Shown here piece after piece: positions 8,528 through 17,148 of a stretch of 64,000 bases of DNA. The position numbers and the translations under genes are program-made. The notes under the pieces were generated by a model. The model was not told the origin of the DNA. It searched no databases and was given only the letters and a program-made list of their open reading frames with translations. How positions within the stretch are numbered: position 1 is the first letter of the stretch; each line of letters opens with the position of its first letter. The stretch comes from an uncultured Coriobacteriaceae bacterium (GTDB taxonomy: Bacteria; Actinomycetota; Coriobacteriia; Coriobacteriales; Atopobiaceae): contig CADCPM010000056.1 of NCBI GenBank assembly GCA_902803315.1, forward strand, positions 1-64,000, given 5' to 3'.

Positions 8528-11500
8528 TCACACCTTGGGAACCAGTTGAACCTGTATTGCCTCAAGTCGGTATGAGCGACCGGTAGTTCCCGCAACCTCT
8601 CCGTTCCTGACCCAGTCCATCCAGCCAATGTTCTGCACGTGGGCACGATATCGCACGTCGTAGCGTTCGGCCATCTGGCCCGTAAGCCGAATCTGGATGG
8701 CCTCCAAGCGCAGGCCCCGCCCGCTCGTTCCGCTCAAGGCGCCATTGCGCGCCCAACCCTGCCAACCGAGGTTCTGCACGTGGGCACGATACTCGATACC
8801 TCCCGCATAGGGCTGCTGCTGCAGTCCGATCCTCATCCCCTCGAGTCGCAGCGACCGACCAACCGTTCCGCCCACGACACCGTCGGTAACTTGTCCTTGC
8901 CAGCCAACGTTTTGCACGTGCGCGCTGTAGCCAACAAGATGTTGTCTGTACGCATTTGCCGTGGCGCCGGGAGCCGCAGCTCCCTTTTTCAATACCAGCA
9001 CCTCGAGTCCCTCGAGTCTATATCCATAGGTCGTGGTACCAGCACGTTCACCATTCTTTGTCCAGCCCATCCAGCCGACATTCTGCGCGTGGGCGCGATA
9101 CCACACGTCGTAGTGTTCGGCCATCTGACCCGTGAGTCGAATCTGGATGGCCTCAAGGCGAAGACCGCGGCCGGCGGTACCGCTCATGGCGCCGTCACGC
9201 CGCCACGCGTCCTCCCAACCCACGTTCTGCGCGTGCGACCGATACTCGATGCTCCCCGCGCAAGGCTGTCCATCCAACTTGAGGTTAATGCCCTCGAGTC
9301 TCAGGCCCCGCCCGCTCGTTCCGCTCAAGGCGCCATTGCGCACCCAATTCTGCCAGCCAACGTTCTGCACGTGCGAACGATATGTGACGGCACAAGGCGG
9401 GCTCTCGATCTTGAATGTGGCCGCCTTGGCGCCAGCATAGTTGCCCTTACCCGTTACTATGACCGTGGCCGTGCCCACGTCGAGGTTGTTCTTGTAGGTG
9501 AGGGTGTAGTCAATCCCCTCGCACAGGACCTTTCCAGCAAGCATTACCGTAGGCTTGGGCGTCTGGAACTTACCGGAATACAGGCATGTCGAGAGCCCCG
9601 TAATGGTAGCGCCGTTCAACGACGCCGGCGCGATTTTAAACGTTGCCGTTCTGGCGCCCTTGAAGTTTCCGTCCTCACAGGTGATGGTAACCGTAGCCGT
9701 GCCTGCGTTCACATTGTTTGCGAAGGACACGGTATAGTCGTCCGAATCGAGCGCCTCACCGTTCCACGTGACCGTTGGCTTTGGCGTTTGTGCCGAGCCG
9801 TTGTACACGTATGAGCCTGGGATCGCAACGCTCACTTCGGAAGCCGAACGCGGCGCGATGGACCATTCGATACGACAGGACGTGCGATAGACTATGGAGT
9901 TGTCTTCGCCGTCGTCTTCCCAGTACGTGTTGGCCTTGTCCTTGACTTCTACCGTGGAGAAGTAACTATCGGCATCGACTCCCGTGGCGTTCCTGAGCGT
10001 GTAGTCGGCGCCTTCGGGAACACCGGTCTGCAGCTGCCCGTTATACACGAGGCCCGTCTTGGCCTTTGGGGGCGTAAGCTTTTTGGGCTCAACCACAAAG
10101 ACGCCCGTAGCGGTCCCTTGGTAGCTGCCTTTGCCCTGAATGGTGACGGTGTGTGAGCCTGCACCCACGATGTTTTGGTCGACCACCTCGTAATCGACGC
10201 CAGCAGCAAGCGTAACTCCGTTGAGCGTTACCACAGGAACCGGCGTGAGCTTTTGGCCCGAATAGGTTTGCCGCGGAATGCTCACCTTTGCGTTGGCAAG
10301 CGATATTGGCGTTGCCTGGGTTACTTGCATCTCACGCGAAAAACTCATCTGCCCCCTAGTTGCAGTAACGATGACCGTTCCCGGCGCTTGACCGGTCACC
10401 ACGCCGCTCTCGCTCACCGTTGCCACCTCGCTGCTCGAGCCGGCACCAAGCGACCACGTCCAGCCCGACTGAAGGTCTTGCGGCATGTTGTTGATGCCTG
10501 CCACCTTGAGCTGCGTACTCTGTCCGATTCCCACCTGCGAATCGCCTTCGATCGGCCCGTACACATAGACGCACCATACGTTGGTGGCGGTTTTGCTCCC
10601 TTCTGTAATCGTGCAGCTCACGACCGTTCCGCCAACGCTCTTCGCCGTTACCTTGCCGGCGGAATCGACGGTTGCGACCTGCTCGTTCGTGCTTGACCAG
10701 ACCATTTGCGGGCTGGTAAAGCCGGATGCGTCGGGCGTGAGGGCAGCCGTGCCTCCCTTGGGCACATACACATCGGTCTTGAGCGCGTCGTATACCGTGA
10801 TGTCGTAGCTCAGCGAGACGGATGAGTTGGACGCCAATGTTGCCGTAATGGTCGTATTGCCCGCGCCCTTACCGTGCACCACGCCATTGTTGGTTACCGT
10901 CGCCACGGAATCGCTGCTAGACTCCCACTCCCATGAGAGCGCACCGCACTCGTCGGGCGTGGTGATGACAAGTGCCTCGGACCCGTTCTTTGCCACCAGA
11001 CTGTTTCCCGTTATGGGACCAAAGACCGTCACCCGCTGCGAGATGGAAGAGTTTCCGCTGCTGGCAACCACGTTGGCGATGCCGGCCGAAACCGCCGTTG
11101 CGTTTCCGTTACTGTCGACCGTAAGCACGCTTGGGCTCGACGACGAAAACGACCATCCCGTGTATTTGGCGCCCAAGGTATAGGTAGCATTCGATCCAGC
11201 GGCAAGGTACTCGGGGCCCGAGATGGTGCCAGCCGCGGCAGCGCGAACCGCGTCGGAGGCATTCACTTCGCCACAGCCGAACTGTTCGTCCCAGCCCTTT
11301 TCGCCAATGTCGCGGGCGCTGGAATACAGCAGGTTCTTTGCCTGGGTCGTCGTCATGTTTGGATTAACCGTAAACATGAGGCCTACGACACCCGCAACAT
11401 GCGGCGCCGCCATGGACGTACCCGACATCTCTCCATAGCCGCTCGGGTAGGTACTGTATATGTTGGTGCCGGGGGCCGAGATGTTCTTGCTGGTCTCGTC

Positions 11501-13075
11501 CTTGTCGTTGTAGTTGGAACCGTCCCTCCGTTCCACGCTTTTGGGGTCGTCGCTGTTGGTGTTTTGCAGGTTTATGACGCTCACCACGGTGTCGTAGTCG
11601 CTGGGATAGTTGATGTAGGGCGGTTCGGCATATCTGGTTCTGTTGCCCGCCGATGCCACCGTTACGATTCCCGCGGCGTATGCCTCATCAATCTTTTTTA
11701 GGATGACGTCGTCATTTGCGTCGGGAAGGCTGGGCGTCTTTCCACCAATGCTCATGTTTGCCACACGAATGTTGTACTGATTTTTGTTTTTCATCAGGTA
11801 TTCGAAGCCTGCCGCAACATCACCGGCGCTAATGCCGGTGGGATCGCTTTCGCTCGTAAGGCTTACCAACGAGAGCTTGAGGTGGTTGAATCCTACGCCG
11901 CCAATGCCCTTTCCGTTGTTTGATGTGGCCGCTACGATGCCGGCAACATGCATGCCGTGTTCGACAGTTGGTGTGCCGGGAGGACAGTACACAGGGGCGC
12001 TTTCTCTGGTCGTGGCGTTATATGTGCTCTGGACGTTGTCCGCGAGGTCCTCATGGAAATTGTTGAAGCCGTTGTCCACTATGCCCACGCCGACTGTTGC
12101 CGTGGCATTCTTTACGGGAGGGAACTCCCAGGCGTCGAGGGCGTCGATGCTGTCCAGGTCCCACTGCTTGTTCGCATGGGGGTCGTTGAGCGAGTCTCTT
12201 GCCGCTGTGGACGAGGTGGATTGAGCGGTGGTTGCGGGCTGATCGTCGGTCTGGGCGGGCTGCGCCTCGGGCTGGGCGGTGGGCTGCGCCTCGGGCTGGG
12301 CGGTGGACTCGGCCGCGAGGTTGGGGGCATTGGTTGCCTTGGGAGCGTCGGTGCTGCCGGTGGTCTTGTCTTCACTCGTCGCTGCAGTTTCCTCCAGCGC
12401 GGGCTCAGCAGCGGACTCGGTGCCATCGGATGCCGATGCTTGCTCCCCCACAATCTCGTACAGGTAGTTCGGCTGCGCACCCTTTGCAACGCCCGTGCTC
12501 TCCAGCTCGTAGATGGCGTCGTCGATCGTTGCGTTTGGAGCGAGCTTTGCCATCATGAGGTCGTCCGTCACGGCCTCAATATCGTTACGCTCCACGCTCT
12601 TTACTCCTGCTGTCGCCATGGCCTGCAAGAGCTGCTCGGGCGTTGTGCCCTCGCGCACCGTAACGAGCACCACGCCCGGCTCATACGCTGCGTTTGAGGC
12701 AACCTTGGGCCGCTCGACATGCGGGATGGCAGCAAGAGCCTGACGTTGAATCTCTTCGCGTACGGGGGAGGCACCCTCACTTGCCGCAGGCTCGCTTGCA
12801 GAGGTCTCGGGAGCAGGTGTGGTGCTCGCGGGTTCGTTGGCCTGCGTGGATTCTGCATCCCGTGCGACCGACGCGGCGGGGTTAGACGAGTCGGTTGCGG
12901 GCTCGCTGGGCGAGGGAGTCTCGGCGGGTTGCTCGGCGTTTCCGACCGACGTGGGTTGTGATGCTGGCTGGGTCGGCATGCCTGCCGGCGTCTGCGCATG
13001 CAGGGCCACGGCAATCGCGACGCAGAGGGTCAAAAGAATCGGAACAATAATGCGGATGTGTTTGCGTAGGCGCAT
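8528..13075 (-). CDS. Secreted subtilisin-like (S8) protease with Big2, Ig-like and six ChW repeats
   Basis: A 1515-residue secreted multidomain protease. ATG 13075 (MRLRKHIRI) has GGGAGG directly upstream. In order: signal peptide; Pro/Ser/Thr/Glu/Gln-rich linker; I9-like propeptide (~130-210); second low-complexity linker with TAQPEAQP repeats; S8 catalytic domain (~300-620) with Asp334 (GIVDNG), His373 (VEHGMHVAGI), Asn478 (SAGN) and Ser554 (SGTSMAAPHVAG); about four Big2 domains; several beta-rich repeats (NAGTATVTITCEDGNFKG type); and six C-terminal ChW repeats (HVQNVGW...GRGLRLE). The triad is complete, so it is probably active. The ChW blocks 1-3 and 4-6 look like an internal duplication. 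Likely surface-attached or cell-wall-interacting. Confidence 0.93.
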   Translation of the reverse strand: MRLRKHIRIIVPILLTLCVAIAVALHAQTPAGMPTQPASQPTSVGNAEQPAETPSPSEPATDSSNPAASVARDAESTQANEPASTTPAPETSASEPAASEGASPVREEIQRQALAAIPHVERPKVASNAAYEPGVVLVTVREGTTPEQLLQAMATAGVKSVERNDIEAVTDDLMMAKLAPNATIDDAIYELESTGVAKGAQPNYLYEIVGEQASASDGTESAAEPALEETAATSEDKTTGSTDAPKATNAPNLAAESTAQPEAQPTAQPEAQPAQTDDQPATTAQSTSSTAARDSLNDPHANKQWDLDSIDALDAWEFPPVKNATATVGVGIVDNGFNNFHEDLADNVQSTYNATTRESAPVYCPPGTPTVEHGMHVAGIVAATSNNGKGIGGVGFNHLKLSLVSLTSESDPTGISAGDVAAGFEYLMKNKNQYNIRVANMSIGGKTPSLPDANDDVILKKIDEAYAAGIVTVASAGNRTRYAEPPYINYPSDYDTVVSVINLQNTNSDDPKSVERRDGSNYNDKDETSKNISAPGTNIYSTYPSGYGEMSGTSMAAPHVAGVVGLMFTVNPNMTTTQAKNLLYSSARDIGEKGWDEQFGCGEVNASDAVRAAAAGTISGPEYLAAGSNATYTLGAKYTGWSFSSSSPSVLTVDSNGNATAVSAGIANVVASSGNSSISQRVTVFGPITGNSLVAKNGSEALVITTPDECGALSWEWESSSDSVATVTNNGVVHGKGAGNTTITATLASNSSVSLSYDITVYDALKTDVYVPKGGTAALTPDASGFTSPQMVWSSTNEQVATVDSAGKVTAKSVGGTVVSCTITEGSKTATNVWCVYVYGPIEGDSQVGIGQSTQLKVAGINNMPQDLQSGWTWSLGAGSSSEVATVSESGVVTGQAPGTVIVTATRGQMSFSREMQVTQATPISLANAKVSIPRQTYSGQKLTPVPVVTLNGVTLAAGVDYEVVDQNIVGAGSHTVTIQGKGSYQGTATGVFVVEPKKLTPPKAKTGLVYNGQLQTGVPEGADYTLRNATGVDADSYFSTVEVKDKANTYWEDDGEDNSIVYRTSCRIEWSIAPRSASEVSVAIPGSYVYNGSAQTPKPTVTWNGEALDSDDYTVSFANNVNAGTATVTITCEDGNFKGARTATFKIAPASLNGATITGLSTCLYSGKFQTPKPTVMLAGKVLCEGIDYTLTYKNNLDVGTATVIVTGKGNYAGAKAATFKIESPPCAVTYRSHVQNVGWQNWVRNGALSGTSGRGLRLEGINLKLDGQPCAGSIEYRSHAQNVGWEDAWRRDGAMSGTAGRGLRLEAIQIRLTGQMAEHYDVWYRAHAQNVGWMGWTKNGERAGTTTYGYRLEGLEVLVLKKGAAAPGATANAYRQHLVGYSAHVQNVGWQGQVTDGVVGGTVGRSLRLEGMRIGLQQQPYAGGIEYRAHVQNLGWQGWARNGALSGTSGRGLRLEAIQIRLTGQMAERYDVRYRAHVQNIGWMDWVRNGEVAGTTGRSYRLEAIQVQLVPKV

Positions 13076-13261
13076 GCGACCTCCCAACGTCTTTGTCCAT
13101 CGAATAGGAAGCCCAAAGACTTATAGTCCCCGACCTGCACTTATTCGCTAACGGCTCGCATATCAATATCTTACCAAACAACAGGGTCGGTCCCCAAACT
13201 TCTGACTTCCGATGCTCTGCGCCATACGACGATGCGCTGCGGCCGGTAAGCCGCCCCTTCC

Positions 13262-13510
13262 CCGCCGGGTCCACTTTTGGGCCCAAAGGCTTCCCTACCG
13301 TGCGCACTTCTCGGTGCCACGCCTCCCGCCGGGTCCACTTTTGGGTCCACAACTTTCCCCACCGTGCACACTTCCCGATGCCATGCCTCCCGCCGGGTCC
13401 ACTTTTGGGTCCACAACTTTCCCCACCGTGCACACAAATCGGCCATTTGTGCGCACGGTGGGGACGGTTGTGGAGCGAAAAGTGCGCCCGGCCCTCCCCG
13501 ACCCCGTCCA
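13262..13510. repeat. 64-bp tandem repeats followed by GTGCGCAC-type palindrome
   Basis: Three copies of a 64-bp unit start at 13262, 13326 and 13390 (core ccgccgggtccacttttggg). The third runs into a palindrome at about 13424-13461 (accgtgcacacaaat / atttgtgcgcacggt), after which the same motifs recur in inverse orientation (gtggggacggttgtggagcg). The same family is at 30380-30600. The whole 13076-13655 gap holds no convincing gene; a vegetative promoter for the protease is not evident to me. Confidence 0.85.
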
Positions 13511-13655
13511 GCGGGAGACGCCGAGTAGGGCGCGACGGACGCCTATCGGCATGCCAACAAAATCGGAAGTTACGAACCCCTGGGAAAGGCCGTAATGTCC
13601 GAAGTTATCCGCAGCCCCTTTGGCCAGCCAAACGTCCGATTTTGTCCGCACCCAA

Positions 13656-15161
13656 CTACAGTTCGAGCTTGTACACGCCAGTCTTCGAGTCGTAGCCCGA
13701 ACCCAAGACGCCAGAGCAGAACTCATTCGCCCATGCAGGAGTGAGCGTGGAATTGTCGGTGTCGGGGTTTATGTCGGTATTGAGCTTGTTGGTCGCCGCC
13801 AGCTCGTCGGTCCAATCCTTGATGAGGTATGTCGTCATGTCGGTACTGAGCCCAAGGTGCGAAATGACGGGCTTGAACTCGGCAGACGTCACCGAGCATG
13901 AACCGTTGGCGTCCTTGTGCAGGGTAACCTCGGCAATGCCGCCCACCAGGCTCTCGTTGGAGGGAGACGTGCTTATGAAGTTGCCCGTGGAGTAGTAGCA
14001 GGGCACCTTCTTGCCGTTTTGACCCTCAACTACGGTCACCGGCTCGATTACGTGGGGATGGTTGCCAATGATTACGTCCACACCCAGGTCAGCGAACTTC
14101 TTGGCCCACTCCTTCTGCATCTCCACGGGCTCGGTGCTGTACTCCTCGCCCCAGTGCGGGAACACGACGACCATGTCGGCAAGCTCGTGAGCCTTCTCGA
14201 CGGTCTTCTTTACGTGCTCCTCTTCCAGCATGGATACGAGGCCCTGCTTGTCGTGAGACTCGTTGCCGTTGAGATCCTGCGTGTAGTTAAGCAACGCGAC
14301 CTTAAAGCCGTCCTTCTCGAACACGTACACGTCGTCGGCCGAGGCGTTCTTGTCGTCTGGGTTCGCCTCGCCAATGACGTTCATCTCGGGATGCTTGGTG
14401 GCCCAGAAGTTCTGCTCGCTCCGTACCAGGGTATAGGGATCGTCGAAGTTGCCGCTGTTGTCCATGGCATGGTTGGTTGCCTTAAGCGCGACGTTGAAGC
14501 CCGCCTTTGCCTCCGCGTCACCCATCTCCTGCGGACCGTTGAACTCGGGATATCCGTCATAGCCGTCGGGCGCCGATCCCGTGTACACGTTGCCACCCAG
14601 AGGCGTCTCCTGATTGAGGACCTTTATGTCCTTGTCCTTTAGCTCGTCCTGTATGTGGGCAAACACGTGGTCGTAGTTGCGCGTGCCGTCCGACTGAAGA
14701 CCGCTTTGGCGCACCTGATAGTGGAACAGGATGTCGCCCACCATAAGCAGGTTTATGTCCACCGAACCGTCTGCGGCCTTGCCAGCGGCTGCCGTACCGC
14801 CCTCGGTATTGCCCTGGCCTTGGGCCTGCTGCGTGTTGCCACCAGCTGCCCCCTCCCCAGATGCCGCGTCGCCTCCCTTGTTGCACGAGCGCATGAGGAA
14901 GAAGACCAGAAGGCCAGCGAATATCAAGACAAGTACGATGATTACGATGGGAAGCGCCGCGCTACGCTTGGGCGCCTGACCATGCATGTGCGCCGCATGT
15001 GCGGGCCTTTGCTGGCGCGCTTGCGGCCGGGACTGCGGTCGCTGCGTGCGGGGACCGGCCTGCACGGTAGACTGCCTTCGTTGTGCGTTTGTGGGACGCG
15101 CGCCCTTCGACCTTCGCTGGGAATCCGGTCGACGACGCTGTGGTCTGTTTTCCTGCGGCAT
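13656..15161 (-). CDS. CapA family protein (metallophosphatase-like), membrane anchored
   Basis: 501 residues: a basic, Gln/Arg-rich cytoplasmic N-terminus (~70 aa), one TM helix (ALPIVIIVLVLIFAGLLVFF), a low-complexity linker, then an extracytoplasmic CapA / PGA_cap domain. Motifs are LLMVGDILFHYQVR, VLNQETPLGG, LKATNHAMDN, VVFPHWGEEY and VIIGNHPHVIEPV. CapA proteins take part in poly-gamma-glutamate synthesis or anchoring, but many homologues have unknown roles, and no CapB/CapC is nearby. A paralogue lies at 21043-22365. GAGGAG RBS before ATG 15161. Confidence 0.88.
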   Translation of the reverse strand: MPQENRPQRRRPDSQRRSKGARPTNAQRRQSTVQAGPRTQRPQSRPQARQQRPAHAAHMHGQAPKRSAALPIVIIVLVLIFAGLLVFFLMRSCNKGGDAASGEGAAGGNTQQAQGQGNTEGGTAAAGKAADGSVDINLLMVGDILFHYQVRQSGLQSDGTRNYDHVFAHIQDELKDKDIKVLNQETPLGGNVYTGSAPDGYDGYPEFNGPQEMGDAEAKAGFNVALKATNHAMDNSGNFDDPYTLVRSEQNFWATKHPEMNVIGEANPDDKNASADDVYVFEKDGFKVALLNYTQDLNGNESHDKQGLVSMLEEEHVKKTVEKAHELADMVVVFPHWGEEYSTEPVEMQKEWAKKFADLGVDVIIGNHPHVIEPVTVVEGQNGKKVPCYYSTGNFISTSPSNESLVGGIAEVTLHKDANGSCSVTSAEFKPVISHLGLSTDMTTYLIKDWTDELAATNKLNTDINPDTDNSTLTPAWANEFCSGVLGSGYDSKTGVYKLEL

Positions 15162-15350
15162 CTTTTCTCCTCACTCGAGTGATGAAGATAATACCGCTCT
15201 GTGGTATAGGGCGTTCGCATATACACAAGAATCCACGTAAGAGAAACACTGTTTCGACGTCTGGAGGACGAGCGAACTTGGAAACATGCCCAGGCTTGGC
15301 ATCTTGTCCCAAGTTTGGATATCGTATTTTCAGCTATCTGTATTAATAAT

Positions 15351-15501
15351 GGGAAATGAATTCACCCTCCGCAATCGAATCCTGCGGTTTTTCATTTTTG
15401 AACAGATTCATTTCCCGTTGCATAAAATATTCAGTGGGAAATGAACGGACAACTTTTTTGCGAATCCTGGGCTTTTGTGTTTTTGAACAGATTCATTTCC
15501 C
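15351..15501. repeat. Two tandem 66-nt hairpin elements (gggaaatgaa ... ttcatttccc)
   Basis: Copies at 15351-15416 and 15436-15501 are both exactly 66 nt. Each begins gggaaatgaa and ends ttttgaacagattcatttccc-like, so each can fold on itself. An internal gaatcctg sits at position 27-34 in both. The flanking AT-rich DNA contrasts with the genome. They lie in the 5' region of the CapA gene (15162-15660); no gene is seen there. Function unknown (operator pair, small RNA or mobile miniature element). Confidence 0.8.
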
Positions 15502-15660
15502 ATTAATTTATAACAGAATAGCATGTCTTAGTCCGAAGGCCGCCCGAGAACTTGCCCGTCCCACGAAAAAACGCCAAATCCGAGAGGAAGCGCCTCCTTG
15601 GGGACATGAAAACTTGCCCGCCCAGGCAAAAGTCAACAAACGAACTGCCCTCAAACAGCT

Positions 15661-17142
15661 TTATCGCTTTAAGCGCATGAGGGCATACTGCACGCCCAGC
15701 ATGGCAAAGAGCGCAACCATGACGGAAAGATACGAGTACACGGCGCCGTCAAAGCCCACCATGCGCACAAGCACCACCGACGCCAGGCACACGAAGACAA
15801 AGGCGGCCAGGTACGTAAGGGTCGCCTGCGCCTGTCTGCGCAGCACCGTAATAACCTGATACAGAAAGTCGATGGCCGCGGAAAGGCCACCTGCCACGAT
15901 CATGAGGTACTGCGCCATGCGATACGGCTCAAAGTCCACGCCATACATGACGCCGTTAAGCCACACGCCAACAAGGCCAAACCCGAACAGCATGACTGCC
16001 GTAACCGCCGCACTTACCCCCAGCATGGCAAAGACAATAAGGTCAAAGCGGGCGCGCTTGGACTTGTCGGCCCATACGCTGGCTATGCGGACGAGCTGCG
16101 GCTTGTACACGAAGCCCACGATCATGAGGATGGACTGCGCCGGGAAGTATATGGCGTTAAAGTACACCTGGCTCTCGTAGGGAAGTACGCCTTCCATCGC
16201 AAACTTGGGCACCGTCTCTATGAGGGCAAACAGGAACAAGGCCGCAAACGAGGGAAAGCACTCAACAAAGAGCTCGATTATCTCCACGCGATCGACGCTG
16301 CGCGACTTGGGCGTTTCCAGCAAGGCAAGCGGCAGCGTAAGCAGGAAGAAGGATGCCACCGCCACGATTGCCATACCTATGCTCGCGACCACGAGGTTGC
16401 GCGTTACAAGAAGCAGCAGCGTAAACATGATGACGCCCGCCACCGACCGCACTGCCTGCGATACGCCCGAAAGGTAGAGCTTGCCCATCTGCTGCAGGCG
16501 TCCCTCGTACACGTCGGCCAAGGCGTCCACCGCGCGAAAGCCAAAGGCCCCCCAGGTAATCAGAGACATCTCCTGGTCGTATCCCTTTATGGCGCACCAC
16601 AGCCAGCCGACGACGAGCATGAGCACCACCGTAAGGACACGCTGCACCTGATAGGAGGCAAAGGAGTCGGCCTCATCGATGTCGGAGACCTGGTACGTCC
16701 GCACGCCGTAGTTGCCAATGTACAGCAGTAGCGTTGCCGTGGTAAATGCCATGGAAAACATGCCCGCATGCTCCGCCCCGGCGAGCTGCGTTGCGATTAT
16801 GGACAAAATCGGAAAGAGCGCACCCCACGCCGCGAGTCCAATGGTGTTGAGCACGTAATCGCGCATCGTCTGGTTTGCCTCGTACTCGGAGGCGCCCTGC
16901 GAAAAAGAGCGCTTGTCTGCCACATCAAGCAGGCGATCCCACCATCGATTCACTATTTGCCTGATGCGCGGCTCCGAAGAGCGGCGCTTCTTCTTACGCC
17001 TCTTCTTCTTGCTGCGAACGCCATAGGCATCGCGCGAGTCGAGCGCTCCGCGCGAATCACGCGAGCCGCGCGAACGGCGGGAACCGTCCCGCCGCTCCCG
17101 CGGCTTACGCCTCTTTTCCGTTCTATCCGATCGACGTTCCAT
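15661..17142 (-). CDS. Polysaccharide/lipid-linked oligosaccharide flippase, Wzx/PST-like
   Basis: A 493-residue MOP-superfamily protein with about 12-14 TM helices, opening with the typical NTIGLAAWGALFPILSIIATQ segment. It has an unusual cytoplasmic N-terminal extension of about 85 residues dominated by Arg, Lys, Ser and Asp (for example KKKRRKKKRRSS). ATG 17142 with AGGTG upstream is preferred over GTG 17148; the aspS stop is immediately upstream, so it is probably co-transcribed with aspS. It presumably flips a lipid-linked glycan; substrate unknown. Confidence 0.8.
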   Translation of the reverse strand: MERRSDRTEKRRKPRERRDGSRRSRGSRDSRGALDSRDAYGVRSKKKRRKKKRRSSEPRIRQIVNRWWDRLLDVADKRSFSQGASEYEANQTMRDYVLNTIGLAAWGALFPILSIIATQLAGAEHAGMFSMAFTTATLLLYIGNYGVRTYQVSDIDEADSFASYQVQRVLTVVLMLVVGWLWCAIKGYDQEMSLITWGAFGFRAVDALADVYEGRLQQMGKLYLSGVSQAVRSVAGVIMFTLLLLVTRNLVVASIGMAIVAVASFFLLTLPLALLETPKSRSVDRVEIIELFVECFPSFAALFLFALIETVPKFAMEGVLPYESQVYFNAIYFPAQSILMIVGFVYKPQLVRIASVWADKSKRARFDLIVFAMLGVSAAVTAVMLFGFGLVGVWLNGVMYGVDFEPYRMAQYLMIVAGGLSAAIDFLYQVITVLRRQAQATLTYLAAFVFVCLASVVLVRMVGFDGAVYSYLSVMVALFAMLGVQYALMRLKR

Positions 17143-17148
17143 GCGCAC

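Noticed and set aside
13262..13440. Possible CRISPR array upstream of the subtilase
   Set aside because: The 64-bp units are tandem copies conserved along their whole length; there are no unique spacers and no cas genes.
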